Assembly (NCBI GenBank): GCA_020432045.1
Contig: JAGQHB010000060.1
Location: forward strand, 22,271 to 86,270
Source: Dehalococcoidia bacterium
GTDB taxonomy: Bacteria; Chloroflexota; Dehalococcoidia; Tepidiformales; Tepidiformaceae
DNA: 64,000 nucleotides
Reading direction: 5' to 3'
Below are positions 9,029 to 17,661 of this stretch, piece by piece. The notes beneath the pieces were generated by a model. That model searched no databases, was not told the DNA's origin, and saw nothing but the letters and a program-made list of their open reading frames with translations. Every line of letters begins with the position of its first letter. Position 1 is the stretch's first letter. Made by a program: the position numbers and the translations under genes.

Positions 9029-9954
9029 GCTGCCGCGACCCGGCCACGGAAGAAGCGAAGCAGTGCCGGGACGTAGTCTTCGCCGACCATGAGCTGAATT
9101 TCATCGATGTGCAGTTCGCCGAGGAGGCGCTTGCGATCCGCATCCATGACAGCGACAGCAGCCTCGTAGGCATGGCGGACGGCGGGGTCAGACGTATCGA
9201 CTTCCGCGGTTTCACCCGTCTCGGGATCTGCCACTGTGACAATACCGGACGCGGGGATGGACGAGTCGACAGGCTCACGGACACAGATAGCGATGATGTC
9301 GTGGCGGCGGGCAGCAGCGCGAAGCTGGGGGGCATACTCCGTGGTGAGGAAATCTGAGACGAGGAACACCGTGGCACGGCGGCGCTGGATTCCAACAAGA
9401 TGTTCGAGCGCACGGCCGATATCCGTCCGGCGTGACTGCGGCCGGGCCCAAAGGATCTCGCGGATGACACGGAGGACGTGGGTGCTCCCCGCGGAGGGCC
9501 GCAGATACCGTTCAGGTGCTCCGGCGAAGAGGAGGAGGCCGACGCGGTCCTTGTTGCGGATTGCTGCAAGTGCGAGGACTGCACTGACTTCCGCGGCGAG
9601 GTCGGCCTTGGATCGGCCACTGGCGCCCGCGCGCTGTGAGGCGCTGACATCTACGACGAACATCACGGTGAGGTCCCGATCCTCGCGATAGCGACGAATC
9701 ATGGTTTCGCCGGTGCGGGCGAAGGCTTTCCAGTCGATGGAGCGGACGTCATCGCCGGGGACATAGGGGCGCAGTTCGTCGAATTCGACTCCACGGCCAC
9801 GAAAAACCGCCTGATATTCACCGAGGAAGAGGTCGTTCACGAGGCGACGGGCGCGAAGCTCTATGAGCCGGACGCGGTCGAGGAGGTCCTGCGAGATGGA
9901 GCCGGGGCGAAGGTCGTCACCGGCGGAAACGGGAGAGTTACGGCGAAACCACAT
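9025..9954 (-). CDS. DUF58 domain protein (VWA-like, MoxR partner)
   Basis: A 309-residue protein with the DUF58 core RPYVPGDDVRSIDWKAFART followed by a VWA-like region with VVDVSAS. Like most DUF58 proteins it contains an embedded integrin-type domain and lies directly downstream of a MoxR AAA+ gene. Such pairs are thought to act as a chaperone ATPase with its adaptor, maturing or inserting metal into client proteins; the client here is unknown. GGAG sits six bases upstream of the ATG at 9954. The stop overlaps the BatD-like start by four bases. Confidence 0.88.
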   Translation of the reverse strand: MWFRRNSPVSAGDDLRPGSISQDLLDRVRLIELRARRLVNDLFLGEYQAVFRGRGVEFDELRPYVPGDDVRSIDWKAFARTGETMIRRYREDRDLTVMFVVDVSASQRAGASGRSKADLAAEVSAVLALAAIRNKDRVGLLLFAGAPERYLRPSAGSTHVLRVIREILWARPQSRRTDIGRALEHLVGIQRRRATVFLVSDFLTTEYAPQLRAAARRHDIIAICVREPVDSSIPASGIVTVADPETGETAEVDTSDPAVRHAYEAAVAVMDADRKRLLGELHIDEIQLMVGEDYVPALLRFFRGRVAAA

Positions 9955-9978
9955 GGCCTGCTCCGCTGGCGTTGCGCC

Positions 9979-10968
9979 TCAGGGGATATCAACCCGGCCG
10001 AGAAGGCGGTCGATCAGGTCATCGGTCGTGAGTTCTTCGGCGTCGGCCTCGTACGTTGTGACGATCCGGTGACGGAGTACATCGTGGGCGACGCTCTTTA
10101 TGTCGTCAGGAACGACATAGCCGCGACCTTCGAGGAAGGCCTGGGCGCGGGCGGCACGGGCCAAGGCGATGCTTGCCCGTGGAGAGGCGCCATAGCCTAT
10201 GAGGGGCTGAAGCTCGGCCATACGAAAGTCGGCAGGGCGACGGGTCGCATGCACGAGTTGGACGATGTACTCCTTCAGGGAGTCGTCGAACTGCACTTCG
10301 TCAACCGCAGACACGGCTATCTGGAGGTCCTGGGCGCTGGCTACCGCCGGTCCGGCGGCCGGCATGCCGTTGAGACTCATCTCAAGGATCTTGCGCTCGT
10401 CCATGCGCGACGGGTAGTCGACCTTCACCTTGAGGAGGAATCTGTCGAGCTGAGCCTCTGGAAGCGGGTAGGTACCTTCCTGCTCGATCGGGTTCTGTGT
10501 AGCCATGACGAGGAACGGCTGGTCGAGCGGGAAGGTGACGCCGCCGATGCTGACCTGGTTTTCCTGCATGGCTTCGAGGAGGGCGGATTGAACTTTCGCG
10601 GGTGCCCGGTTGATCTCATCGGCGAGGACAAGGTTGGCGAAGACGGGGCCCTTGCGGACATGGAATGCGCCGTCGGAGGGCCGGAAGACTTCAGTACCGA
10701 TGACGTCGGCAGGGAGAAGGTCGGGCGTGAACTGGAGGCGCACCCATTCGAGACCGAGCGCGCGCGCGAGGGATGACACGGTGAGCGTCTTGGCAAGGCC
10801 GGGGACGCCTTCGACGAGCACGTGGCCCTGGCAAAGGAATCCAATGAGGAGCCGATCGATGAGCAGATCCTGGCCGACGACAGACCGATGGACGTCTTCG
10901 CGAACGCGCGCGAGGGTTTCAGCGGCACGACCGGCTGCCGGGCTGAGACTGTGAAGGGCAGCGGCCAC
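9979..10968 (-). CDS. MoxR family AAA+ ATPase
   Basis: A 329-residue AAA+ ATPase of the MoxR family, first gene of the Bat operon. Walker A is GVPGLAKT (54-61), Walker B LVLADEINRAP, and the sensor-1 region is VMATQNPIEQEGTYPLPEAQ. The C-terminal lid includes GASPRASIALARAARA, typical of the family. MoxR proteins work with VWA proteins as chaperone-like remodellers, which fits the four genes that follow. The GTG start at 10968 is supported by GGGGGA seven bases upstream. The gap to the PHP gene (10969-11048) shows nothing else recognisable. Confidence 0.93.
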   Translation of the reverse strand: MAAALHSLSPAAGRAAETLARVREDVHRSVVGQDLLIDRLLIGFLCQGHVLVEGVPGLAKTLTVSSLARALGLEWVRLQFTPDLLPADVIGTEVFRPSDGAFHVRKGPVFANLVLADEINRAPAKVQSALLEAMQENQVSIGGVTFPLDQPFLVMATQNPIEQEGTYPLPEAQLDRFLLKVKVDYPSRMDERKILEMSLNGMPAAGPAVASAQDLQIAVSAVDEVQFDDSLKEYIVQLVHATRRPADFRMAELQPLIGYGASPRASIALARAARAQAFLEGRGYVVPDDIKSVAHDVLRHRIVTTYEADAEELTTDDLIDRLLGRVDIP

Positions 10969-11048
10969 GTGACATCCCCCGCGATGAACGGGAGCGATAG
11001 GGCGCCCGCCGTGGGGGTCATTGTACCGTCAACGAGGAAAGAGATGGG

Positions 11049-11711
11049 CTAGCCGCGGGTGCCGGTGGCCTTACCAGTACGGAGATCCACGGGGTAGTAC
11101 TTGCCCGCCTTCAGAGCGGCGATGAGTTCGCGCTCGTCATGGATGTCCTGTTCGAAATAGGTGGCACAGCGGCCAATGTCGCTGATAGCGTGGGAGTCGG
11201 TGCCGCCCGTGCCCGGCAGTTCCATCATTTCTTTGAGGCGGCGGGAGAATTCGTTCTCCTTGTCGCTACCGCGGCCGTTTAGCTCTTCGAGGGCGGCGAC
11301 GTACTGGTAGGCCGGATTGCGGCTGGCCTTGAGGAGCGAAGCTTCGTACTCGTCGTCGTTTCGGCTGAACCATGGCATCTGACGCCGGTACGGATGGGCG
11401 GCAACCATAACGCCATTGGCGGTTTCGACGTAGCTCGCAAGTTCGCGGGCACGATGCATGCCGAAGACATAGCGGTCGATGCCAAAAGTGAGAATGTGGC
11501 CGTCGTCGGTACTGATTTCGACCCCGGCGAGCACGAGGAAGTCGTGCTTGGCGCGGAGCTCTTCAATGGACTTCTGATCCCATACGGTGTCGTGTTCCGT
11601 AAAGCAGATCGCGTCGAGGCCAGCGGCCTTGGCCCGGACGACAATATCGTCGGGATTGAGCACGCTGTCGTGCGAACGTGGCCATGTGTGAGCGTGCAGG
11701 TCAATGAGCAT
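11049..11711 (-). CDS. PHP domain metal-dependent phosphoesterase, copy 1
   Basis: A 220-residue PHP-fold protein. Metal-ligand motifs are visible in order: MLIDLHAHTWPRS at the N-terminus, CFTEHDTVWD, GVEISTDDGH, AAHPYRR and GGTDSHA. Family members are Mn/Fe/Zn-dependent phosphoesterases, often acting on nucleotides or phosphoamino compounds. A diverged paralogue lies at 22537-23127 with the same ligand order. The ATG at 11711 is chosen over an upstream TTG (11732) because GAGGG lies about ten bases before it and the family starts at MxIDLHxH. Substrate unknown. Confidence 0.87.
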   Translation of the reverse strand: MLIDLHAHTWPRSHDSVLNPDDIVVRAKAAGLDAICFTEHDTVWDQKSIEELRAKHDFLVLAGVEISTDDGHILTFGIDRYVFGMHRARELASYVETANGVMVAAHPYRRQMPWFSRNDDEYEASLLKASRNPAYQYVAALEELNGRGSDKENEFSRRLKEMMELPGTGGTDSHAISDIGRCATYFEQDIHDERELIAALKAGKYYPVDLRTGKATGTRG

Positions 11712-11754
11712 TTGATAGGGAGCCCTCGGCAACTATACCCAGCCCGCTGAAAGA

Positions 11755-11784
11755 CGCTCAAATGCCGCGGGCGGGCGTTGAGCG
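11755..11784. promoter_or_regulatory. nested inverted repeat upstream of ECF sigma gene
   Basis: CGCTCAA (11755-11761) is repeated in inverse as TTGAGCG (11778-11784). Inside lies a second inverted repeat, CCGC-gg-GCGG (11765-11774). The site is between the divergent PHP gene and the sigma gene, 39 bases before the sigma ATG. A dimeric repressor site or an RNA hairpin in the sigma leader would both fit. It overlaps a possible TTG start at 11778, which argues for the later ATG. Seen in sequence; function inferred. Confidence 0.45.
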
Positions 11785-11822
11785 GCGAACGGGCGACAGG
11801 TATCGTGGCGGGCCGAGCAGCA

Positions 11823-12353
11823 ATGGGAAACTCAACGCCCGGCCGGGCCAGTCCCACAGTAGCAGAGAATGAATCGAGGGGCGTTCGAGAGGCCGTCGAA
11901 CGAACGCTGCCCGCGGCCTACAGCCTGGCCATGCGGATCTGCGGGAACCCCGAAAGGGCAGCAGTAGCCTGTGAGCGCACGTACGCGGAATGGGCGGCCG
12001 GTAGCACGGCCACGGACCGGTGGGCCCGGCATGAGGAGCTGCGATTTCTCACATTGGTCCGCGCCCACGCCCTCGCCGAAAAGCGTGCGTCGCTCGTCAG
12101 CGGTCGCGAACCAGCCGACATGAGCGCGCGGTTGTCTTCGCCTGATGAGGATGTCCAGGAGACGTTGGCGGAGGCGGATGCGCTAGGCCGGCGCGCGGTG
12201 CAACTGGCCTACTTCGACGGGATGGATGCAGCGTCCATCGCGGAGCTGCTGGCTGAGCCGGTGGAAAACGTACGGGCGGCAATGCGGCGCACGTTGCTGG
12301 CACTGGCAGGGCCTGGCTCGGCGAGAAGGGAACGGCAGAATGAGCACGTTTGA
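11823..12353 (+). CDS. ECF-like RNA polymerase sigma factor (divergent)
   Basis: A 176-residue protein with the shape of an extracytoplasmic-function sigma factor. The region 2-like part runs from about 20 to 75 (LAMRICGNPERAA, WARHEELRFLTLVRAHALAE). A well preserved region 4 helix-turn-helix follows, VQLAYFDGMDAASIAELLAE, then VRAAMRRTLLALAG. The usual acidic end of region 2.2 is poorly conserved, so DNA recognition may differ. The ATG at 11823 is preferred over TTG 11778 because the latter lies inside a palindrome. The last 14 bases overlap the cupin gene, the layout of a sigma/anti-sigma pair. Confidence 0.78.
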   Translation: MGNSTPGRASPTVAENESRGVREAVERTLPAAYSLAMRICGNPERAAVACERTYAEWAAGSTATDRWARHEELRFLTLVRAHALAEKRASLVSGREPADMSARLSSPDEDVQETLAEADALGRRAVQLAYFDGMDAASIAELLAEPVENVRAAMRRTLLALAGPGSARRERQNEHV

Positions 12354-12843
12354 CGCTGCCGACAAACTCACTGCGCTCGTTTCGGAATTGGCCGAGACAG
12401 AGGACGAACGCGAACTCATCGAACTGGCGCTGTCGATGCTCGCGCACTCGGTGGAGCCGGTGGTGCCTTCTGCGGACCTCCGAGAGCGCGTCCTGGCGCG
12501 AGCGTTGCAGAGCCCGAGGGAGGCGCGGTTCGAAGCGGACGGTTTCTACTTTGCACGCGGCACGGGGATTGACTGGGTGGAGATTGCCCCGGGGATCCGG
12601 ATCAAGTGGCTGCTCGGGAACCCTGATGGCCCACAGACGGCACTGATCGAGATGGGGCCGAACCTCGCGTTCCCGGCACATCCGCACCCTGAGATCGAGG
12701 ACCTGTACTTGATCAGCGGTGATGCGTGGGTCGGCGACATACCGATGAGCGCGGGCGACTACTGCCGGGCTCCCGCGGGCACGGCGCATAATGACGTGCG
12801 GTCGGGCCCCAATGGGTCGCTGGCGCTGGTGGTAAGCCGCTAG
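12340..12843 (+). CDS. cupin-domain anti-sigma factor (ChrR-like)
   Basis: A 167-residue protein with an N-terminal helical part (1-60, containing ADLRERVLARAL as in many anti-sigma factors) and a C-terminal cupin barrel. Putative metal ligands are H114, H116, E120 and H150 in PAHPHPEIEDLYLISGD and APAGTAH. ChrR-type anti-sigma factors use a cupin of this kind to sense stress such as singlet oxygen. The N-terminal zinc motif (HxxxCxxC) of ChrR is absent, so the sensing mode may differ. The ATG at 12340 lies within the sigma gene, so translation is probably coupled. Confidence 0.8.
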   Translation: MSTFDAADKLTALVSELAETEDERELIELALSMLAHSVEPVVPSADLRERVLARALQSPREARFEADGFYFARGTGIDWVEIAPGIRIKWLLGNPDGPQTALIEMGPNLAFPAHPHPEIEDLYLISGDAWVGDIPMSAGDYCRAPAGTAHNDVRSGPNGSLALVVSR

Positions 12844-12923
12844 GGCGATGAGCGCCAGTCAGCCCTCAGAGCGGAGCCCAACGGCCGGACACACGGCGAG
12901 GCCCCAAGGCTAACGTATCGTTC

Positions 12924-13124
12924 ATGCAGACGGCGGATACTGAGGGCATGAACATGACAGACGCGGTTCCAGTCCCGGCGGTTCAGACCTGCGCACACCA
13001 GTGGCGCTACTTCGTAGACGTCCGGACGCAGGCAGTCCGCTCACGGCGGTGTGAGCTCTGTGGGCAGGAGACGGCGATCGCCGCACCGCGCGCGCCGGCT
13101 CCTGCCAGGCGGATTTCTGCCTGA
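12924..13124 (+). CDS. small Cys-pair (zinc-ribbon-like) protein
   Basis: A short ORF of 66 codons; GAGGG seven bases before an in-frame ATG at 12954 suggests the true product is 56 residues. It carries CAHQW, then RRCELCGQET, a C...H...CxxC arrangement that could bind one zinc ion, and an Ala/Pro/Arg-rich tail. I do not recognise a family. It lies alone between the cupin gene and the CoA transferase on the same strand. Coding nature rests on the motif and the ribosome site only. Confidence 0.5.
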   Translation: MQTADTEGMNMTDAVPVPAVQTCAHQWRYFVDVRTQAVRSRRCELCGQETAIAAPRAPAPARRISA

Positions 13125-13160
13125 AGCGCCCGTCCGGTGCTGCTCCTGTAGGATGCGCGG

Positions 13161-14393
13161 ATGGCACGACCGCTCGACGGCATAACGATTCTCGACCTGA
13201 CCTGGATTCTTTCGGGGCCCTACGCCTCGATGGTGTTATGCGACCTTGGCGCGGAGGTGATCAAGGTGGAGCGTCCGCCGAACGGGGATATTTCGCGGAC
13301 GACAGGGCCGTATCAGAACGGATTCAGCAGCTACTACTTCAGCGTGAACCGTGGGAAGAAATCCATGGCGATAGACCTGCGAAAGCCGGAAGGGCGGGAC
13401 CTGTTCCTGCGGCTGGCCGAAAAGGTCGACGTGGTGATGGAGAATTTCACCCCGGGGACGATGGACCGGCTTGGCATTGGCTGGGAGGCGCTCTCAAAGA
13501 CAAACCCGAGCCTGATCATGGCAAGCACGTCTGGGTTCGGCCAGACAGGACCGTACCGGGACAGGCCGGCACTGGACATCATCGTGCAGGCGATGGGCGG
13601 CGTGATGTCGATCACCGGTGAGCTGGGCGGGAGGCCGGTACGGCCGGGCGTTTCGTTCGGAGATGTGGTTGCGGGCCTGTACACCGCGATCGGCATCCTG
13701 GCGGCGCTCCAGGAACGCAACAAGAGCGGGCTTGGCCAGCACGTCGACATTTCGATGCTCGATTGCCAGGTGAGCGTGCTGGAGAACGCGATCTCGCGTT
13801 ATTTCGTGAGCGGGGAGACGCCGAAGCCGCTCGGCACGCGCCATCCGATGGCCACGCCGTTCCAGGCCTTCCCGACGGCCGACGGATATTTGGTCGTGGC
13901 GCTGGGCTTCGGAGTCGTGGACCAGTGGACGCTGTTGTGTTCTCTGTTGGAGACCCCCGACCTGATCGACGACGAGCGCTTCAACACTGGACCAAAGCGG
14001 ACCAGGAACCACTCGGTGTTGGAGCCGTTACTTGAAGCGGCCTTCCGGAAGAAGACCACCGGCGAGTGGCTGGAACTGCTGCTCGAGGCAGAGATCCCCT
14101 GCGGCCCGATTCAGACAATTGACCAGGTGGTGCGAGACCCACAGGTGGTGCACCGGGACATGATCCAGGAGATAACGCACCCGAAAGCCGGGACTATCCC
14201 GATCGCGAACACGCCCGTCCGGATGTCACGGTCGGAATCGGGCATCAAGGGGCCGCCGGCCGACTTTGGCGAGCACACGGCGGATGTGCTCGGGGAGCTG
14301 CTGGGAATTGCGCCGGATGATGTGACCGGGCTGGTGGAACGTGGCGTGGTGATGACGGAGGGCGGCCCGGATATCGAATCCCTGCTGAAGTAA
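13161..14393 (+). CDS. CaiB/BaiF family (type III) CoA transferase
   Basis: A 410-residue type III CoA transferase. Typical features are GITILDLTWILSGPYASM at the N-terminus, the LGAEVIKVERP loop, VVMENFTPGTMDRLGIGW, and ASTSGFGQTGPY. The catalytic aspartate is expected at D168 (SFGDVVAGLYTAIG). The C-terminal linker region follows and the length is normal. It moves CoA between carboxylic acids such as formate, carnitine or succinate derivatives; the acyl pair cannot be assigned. ATG at 13161 after AGGA. It converges on a nucleotidyltransferase gene 13 bases beyond. Confidence 0.93.
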   Translation: MARPLDGITILDLTWILSGPYASMVLCDLGAEVIKVERPPNGDISRTTGPYQNGFSSYYFSVNRGKKSMAIDLRKPEGRDLFLRLAEKVDVVMENFTPGTMDRLGIGWEALSKTNPSLIMASTSGFGQTGPYRDRPALDIIVQAMGGVMSITGELGGRPVRPGVSFGDVVAGLYTAIGILAALQERNKSGLGQHVDISMLDCQVSVLENAISRYFVSGETPKPLGTRHPMATPFQAFPTADGYLVVALGFGVVDQWTLLCSLLETPDLIDDERFNTGPKRTRNHSVLEPLLEAAFRKKTTGEWLELLLEAEIPCGPIQTIDQVVRDPQVVHRDMIQEITHPKAGTIPIANTPVRMSRSESGIKGPPADFGEHTADVLGELLGIAPDDVTGLVERGVVMTEGGPDIESLLK

Positions 14394-14406
14394 GACGGAC
14401 AGTTGC

Positions 14407-15126
14407 TCAGCGGTAGAGGCGGTTGACGCGAATGTAGTCTGCTACCGCCGGAGGCACGTGCTGATCGTGGGCATCGGCTGGAGCAGCCTGGCGGGCCCCG
14501 GTCGACGACATTGCAGCCATATCAGGAGCGAGTTCGCGGACAATGATGCGCGAGGCGAAGGGTCGCACGCTGGCCGAGGTGACCAGCCGGTCCACTTCTT
14601 CCATGCTCGCCTCGGCACGGTTTGTGGCGACGAGGCGGTGGGCAGCGAAAAACGTACGCAGTTCCGCGTCCATGTTGCTGTAGTAGCCGGGATCAAAGAT
14701 ACGAACGAGCGTGTCATAACCGGCAACGAAGTCAATCTGGGAGCCGGTAAACGTCTCACGCAGTGCGGCGGCCTGATCAACAAAACGGGCGACATTGGCC
14801 ACGAGTACCGCGATGAGCGGTGCCGCTTTGTGCCCGGCAAGCAACATGCCAACTCGATGGGGGAGCGATGCGCCGTGGATCCCCTTGGCCACATTTCTAG
14901 TCGTGAGCATCGCGGCGGGTTGCAAACCCGTTGCCTCGGAGCCGACGGCGAGAAGGCCGAGGTGCGCACGCGTTGGGGGATTGAAGGCCGAGGGCAGGAC
15001 CACGAAGCCGTCAGCGGGCGGCGGGCCATCGTCGAACCGGGCGACCGCGGGAGCGTGCGCGGCATCAAGTTCGTGGAGGGCAGCGACGACCGCCTGGTGT
15101 TCCATCGAGACAATTCTACTGGGCAT
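14407..15126 (-). CDS. nucleotidylyltransferase superfamily protein (NMN/NaMN adenylyltransferase-like)
   Basis: A 239-residue Rossmann-fold protein with both signature elements of nucleotidylyltransferases: SAFNPPTRAHLGLL (TxAH in place of HxGH) and AMSSTGARQA, the ISSTxIR-like motif that binds triphosphate. This resembles nicotinate/nicotinamide mononucleotide adenylyltransferases, but the protein is longer and the middle region (VAGYDTLVRIFDPGYY) is not standard NadD. NadB and NadC lie at 39013-41404, so it may serve NAD synthesis; that is inference. The ATG at 15126 has no clear ribosome site; an ATG at 15105 is an alternative. Confidence 0.72.
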   Translation of the reverse strand: MPSRIVSMEHQAVVAALHELDAAHAPAVARFDDGPPPADGFVVLPSAFNPPTRAHLGLLAVGSEATGLQPAAMLTTRNVAKGIHGASLPHRVGMLLAGHKAAPLIAVLVANVARFVDQAAALRETFTGSQIDFVAGYDTLVRIFDPGYYSNMDAELRTFFAAHRLVATNRAEASMEEVDRLVTSASVRPFASRIIVRELAPDMAAMSSTGARQAAPADAHDQHVPPAVADYIRVNRLYR

Positions 15127-15173
15127 TGACAGACCGCAGGCCGTGAGAAGCGTTTATCCGCGACACTGAGGGC

Positions 15174-16532
15174 ATGAGGACGCAGTCGAATCCCGGCCTG
15201 GCGGGGCGAGTTGGGCGAACCATCCAGCCTGCGGCGATGGCGGCGCGAGCTGCCGCGCGGTGGGCGGCAAGCCGGACGGCGTTTGGGGAGCGGGGACGAG
15301 AGAAGCGGCAACAAGCGGTGCTGCGGACGGCGGAGGACGTGACGCGGACGATGGGAGAGATGAAGGGCGCGATCATGAAGGTGGGCCAGGTGCTCTCATT
15401 GATGACGGGCGTGGTGCCGGAGGAGATGGCCGGGCAGCTTTCGTCGCTACAGATGCAGGCACCACCCATGGCCTTCGAGCTTGTTGAGGCGGTGTTTCGG
15501 GAACAGTACGGCCGCGGCCCGGACCGCGTATTCGCGCAGTTCGAGCGTGTGCCGTTTGCGGCGGCATCGATCGGACAGGTACACCGGGCTCGACTGACGA
15601 CGGGGGAGGCCGTAGCTGTGAAGGTGCAGTATCCGGGCGTCCGGGAGGCGATCGACCACGACCTCGCGAACGTGAGCGTAATGCTACGAGCAGCGGGAAT
15701 GTTGGCACGGGGTTTGGACGTCGGCCCGATTGTCGACGACCTGAAAACGACGATTCGCGAAGAACTGGACTACGAGCGCGAGGCAGCGAACCAGGCCAGA
15801 TTCGGAGAGCTGTACCGGGGTCATGCGTTCGTGCGAATCCCCGACGTGTACGGCGACCTGACGACCAAGCGGGTCCTCGTGCAGGAATTCATCGAAGGGG
15901 AGCCGTTTTCAAGCGCAGTCCTGAGAGAACAGCGTATTCGTGACGATATCGCCGAAAAGGTGTTCCGGTTTGCGTTCGGGAACTTCTACCGGCACCGGCT
16001 GTTCAACGGAGACCCACATCCGGGGAACTACCTGCTGTGCAACGACGGACGGGTCGCCTTCCTGGACTTCGGATGCGTCGTTGCATTCGAGGAGCAGACG
16101 GTGGAACGGTTCCGGGCGCTCATTCGCACGCTGTTCGACGGGGACCTGGAGGCCTGGCGGTCAGCGGCCGAGGAGGTCGGGATCCTCCAGCGTGGTGCGC
16201 CGTTCAGGACGGAGACGCTGTACGAGCACATGCACTGGTTCTGGAAGCCAATTCTCTCCGACGAGGTGATATTTACACGCGAGCTTGCAGCCGAAATGGT
16301 GCGCCGGAACACGCAAACTACGGGAGAGGGCGGCACCATCAACCGCCACCTGAACATTCCCCCGGGAACGGTGTTCCTGACGCGAATCAACTTTGGGCTG
16401 GCGGGGATGTTCGGGGCACTGGAAGCGCGGGGACCGTGGCGGCAGATCATCGGCGAATATGTGTACGGGTGGGAGCCGCAAACCGAGCTCGGGAGGGCAT
16501 CTGCGGCGACGAGCGTGGGCCTATCAGTCTGA
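15174..16532 (+). CDS. AarF/UbiB/ABC1 family atypical kinase
   Basis: A 452-residue UbiB/ABC1-family protein kinase-like protein. Family-specific elements are the KxGQ motif (69-72), the alanine-rich nucleotide loop AAASIGQVHRA, the lysine in AVKVQYPG, the catalytic loop DPHPGNYLL and DFG in FLDFGCVVAF. Members influence quinone or isoprenoid-lipid metabolism and have weak ATPase activity; substrates are mostly unknown. Length is normal. Its stop lies one base from the stop of the convergent DUF1786 gene. Confidence 0.92.
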   Translation: MRTQSNPGLAGRVGRTIQPAAMAARAAARWAASRTAFGERGREKRQQAVLRTAEDVTRTMGEMKGAIMKVGQVLSLMTGVVPEEMAGQLSSLQMQAPPMAFELVEAVFREQYGRGPDRVFAQFERVPFAAASIGQVHRARLTTGEAVAVKVQYPGVREAIDHDLANVSVMLRAAGMLARGLDVGPIVDDLKTTIREELDYEREAANQARFGELYRGHAFVRIPDVYGDLTTKRVLVQEFIEGEPFSSAVLREQRIRDDIAEKVFRFAFGNFYRHRLFNGDPHPGNYLLCNDGRVAFLDFGCVVAFEEQTVERFRALIRTLFDGDLEAWRSAAEEVGILQRGAPFRTETLYEHMHWFWKPILSDEVIFTRELAAEMVRRNTQTTGEGGTINRHLNIPPGTVFLTRINFGLAGMFGALEARGPWRQIIGEYVYGWEPQTELGRASAATSVGLSV

Positions 16533-16533
16533 G

Positions 16534-17634
16534 CTACGCGAGCGGGCCGAGCTGACAGTCGATAGCTTCGCGGGCGGCAGGATAGACCTCGCCATAGCCG
16601 CGAAGGAGCCCGAAGCAGCCTGAGATCATCATGTCGCCAAAGGGGGCGGCAAAGTAGGGATCGAGCGGGCTGCCGCGCAGCCGGTGCCGCTGCGGGCCGG
16701 TAACGGCGACCATGCCAGGGACGGTATCGCTGACGAGATCCCGGGCGCTGTGATACGCGCCATGGCCCTTGGAGCTGAATACTTCGGCGTTCGTCAATGA
16801 GCCATCGGCGAGGCGGCGCGTGAACGTCTCAATCTTCTCTGTTGAGAGCTCACCAGTGTGGTGTTCGAACAAACTGGCGACACTGCGACCCCGGAGGTGA
16901 AACCCGAGCAGGTGCATGTTGCCCGAATTGAGGACGATGCGCTCATCATGCTCAGCGACAACGGGATCGTGGAGTGCACCGAGCGCGGCCGCCGGCCCGG
17001 TATCCATGAAGGCGACGGGTGCTTCGCGAGCTGCTTCAGAGACCATGGCAATAGCGCGGGTGAGATAAGGCGGCAGGTCAGCGGGTGCGGCCGCGAAGTT
17101 AAGCAGGTCGTTCCGCGATTCAACAACCCGGCGAAGGTGATCGAAGCGGAAGACGCGGTCGGACACGTCGGTGGGGGCGGCGCCGTGGTCGAGGCAACCA
17201 AGGGCGAGGCCATCGAAGTCACCAGGCTCTTCAAAGGCGGCGAGTGCGGTGCGGATTGCACCAAGATCGAGATCGCGAAGGACGACGTGCTCGCCAGCGA
17301 GGCTGGCTGCTTCGTCATCGGAAATGACCGTCACGCCCATTTCGCGAACGCGGTCGAGGTCGTCGTCAAACGTGACCGCTGCGGACTCGGTGGCGAACGC
17401 GGGGAGACCGGCTTTGAGATGGGATTCAAGCGCCCATCCGCAGGGGCCGCCGCCCTGGTTGACACCTGTGAGGATCGCGGCCTGCCGGTTGGCGGTTGCG
17501 CGCCGGATGCGGCGCGCAGCTATCTCCGTGGCAGAGGGAAGCACCATCTTGATGCTGTTCTCAACGGGGCGTTCGGAGTCGAAAAGGAGGATGTCCTGAG
17601 TGCCGGTGCCCATGTCGATGGCGAGGATGCGCAT
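16534..17634 (-). CDS. DUF1786 family protein (ASKHA-like)
   Basis: A 366-residue protein starting RILAIDMGTGTQDILLFD, a phosphate-1-type loop of sugar kinase/actin-like (ASKHA) folds and the hallmark of DUF1786. Later segments include VAFMDTGPAAALGAL and NSGNMHLLGF, which fit the second domain's nucleotide loops. Some relatives are annotated as pyruvate formate-lyase activating enzyme-related, but no radical-SAM cysteine motif is present. Function unknown. ATG at 17634. It converges on the UbiB-like gene and diverges from the glycosidase gene. Confidence 0.8.
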   Translation of the reverse strand: MRILAIDMGTGTQDILLFDSERPVENSIKMVLPSATEIAARRIRRATANRQAAILTGVNQGGGPCGWALESHLKAGLPAFATESAAVTFDDDLDRVREMGVTVISDDEAASLAGEHVVLRDLDLGAIRTALAAFEEPGDFDGLALGCLDHGAAPTDVSDRVFRFDHLRRVVESRNDLLNFAAAPADLPPYLTRAIAMVSEAAREAPVAFMDTGPAAALGALHDPVVAEHDERIVLNSGNMHLLGFHLRGRSVASLFEHHTGELSTEKIETFTRRLADGSLTNAEVFSSKGHGAYHSARDLVSDTVPGMVAVTGPQRHRLRGSPLDPYFAAPFGDMMISGCFGLLRGYGEVYPAAREAIDCQLGPLA

Positions 17635-17661
17635 TAGCCCATTGTAGCCGGTGAGCGGCCA

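Noticed and set aside
16534..17634. Pyruvate formate-lyase activating enzyme
   Set aside because: No CxxxCxxC radical-SAM motif; the N-terminus is an ASKHA-like phosphate loop of DUF1786.
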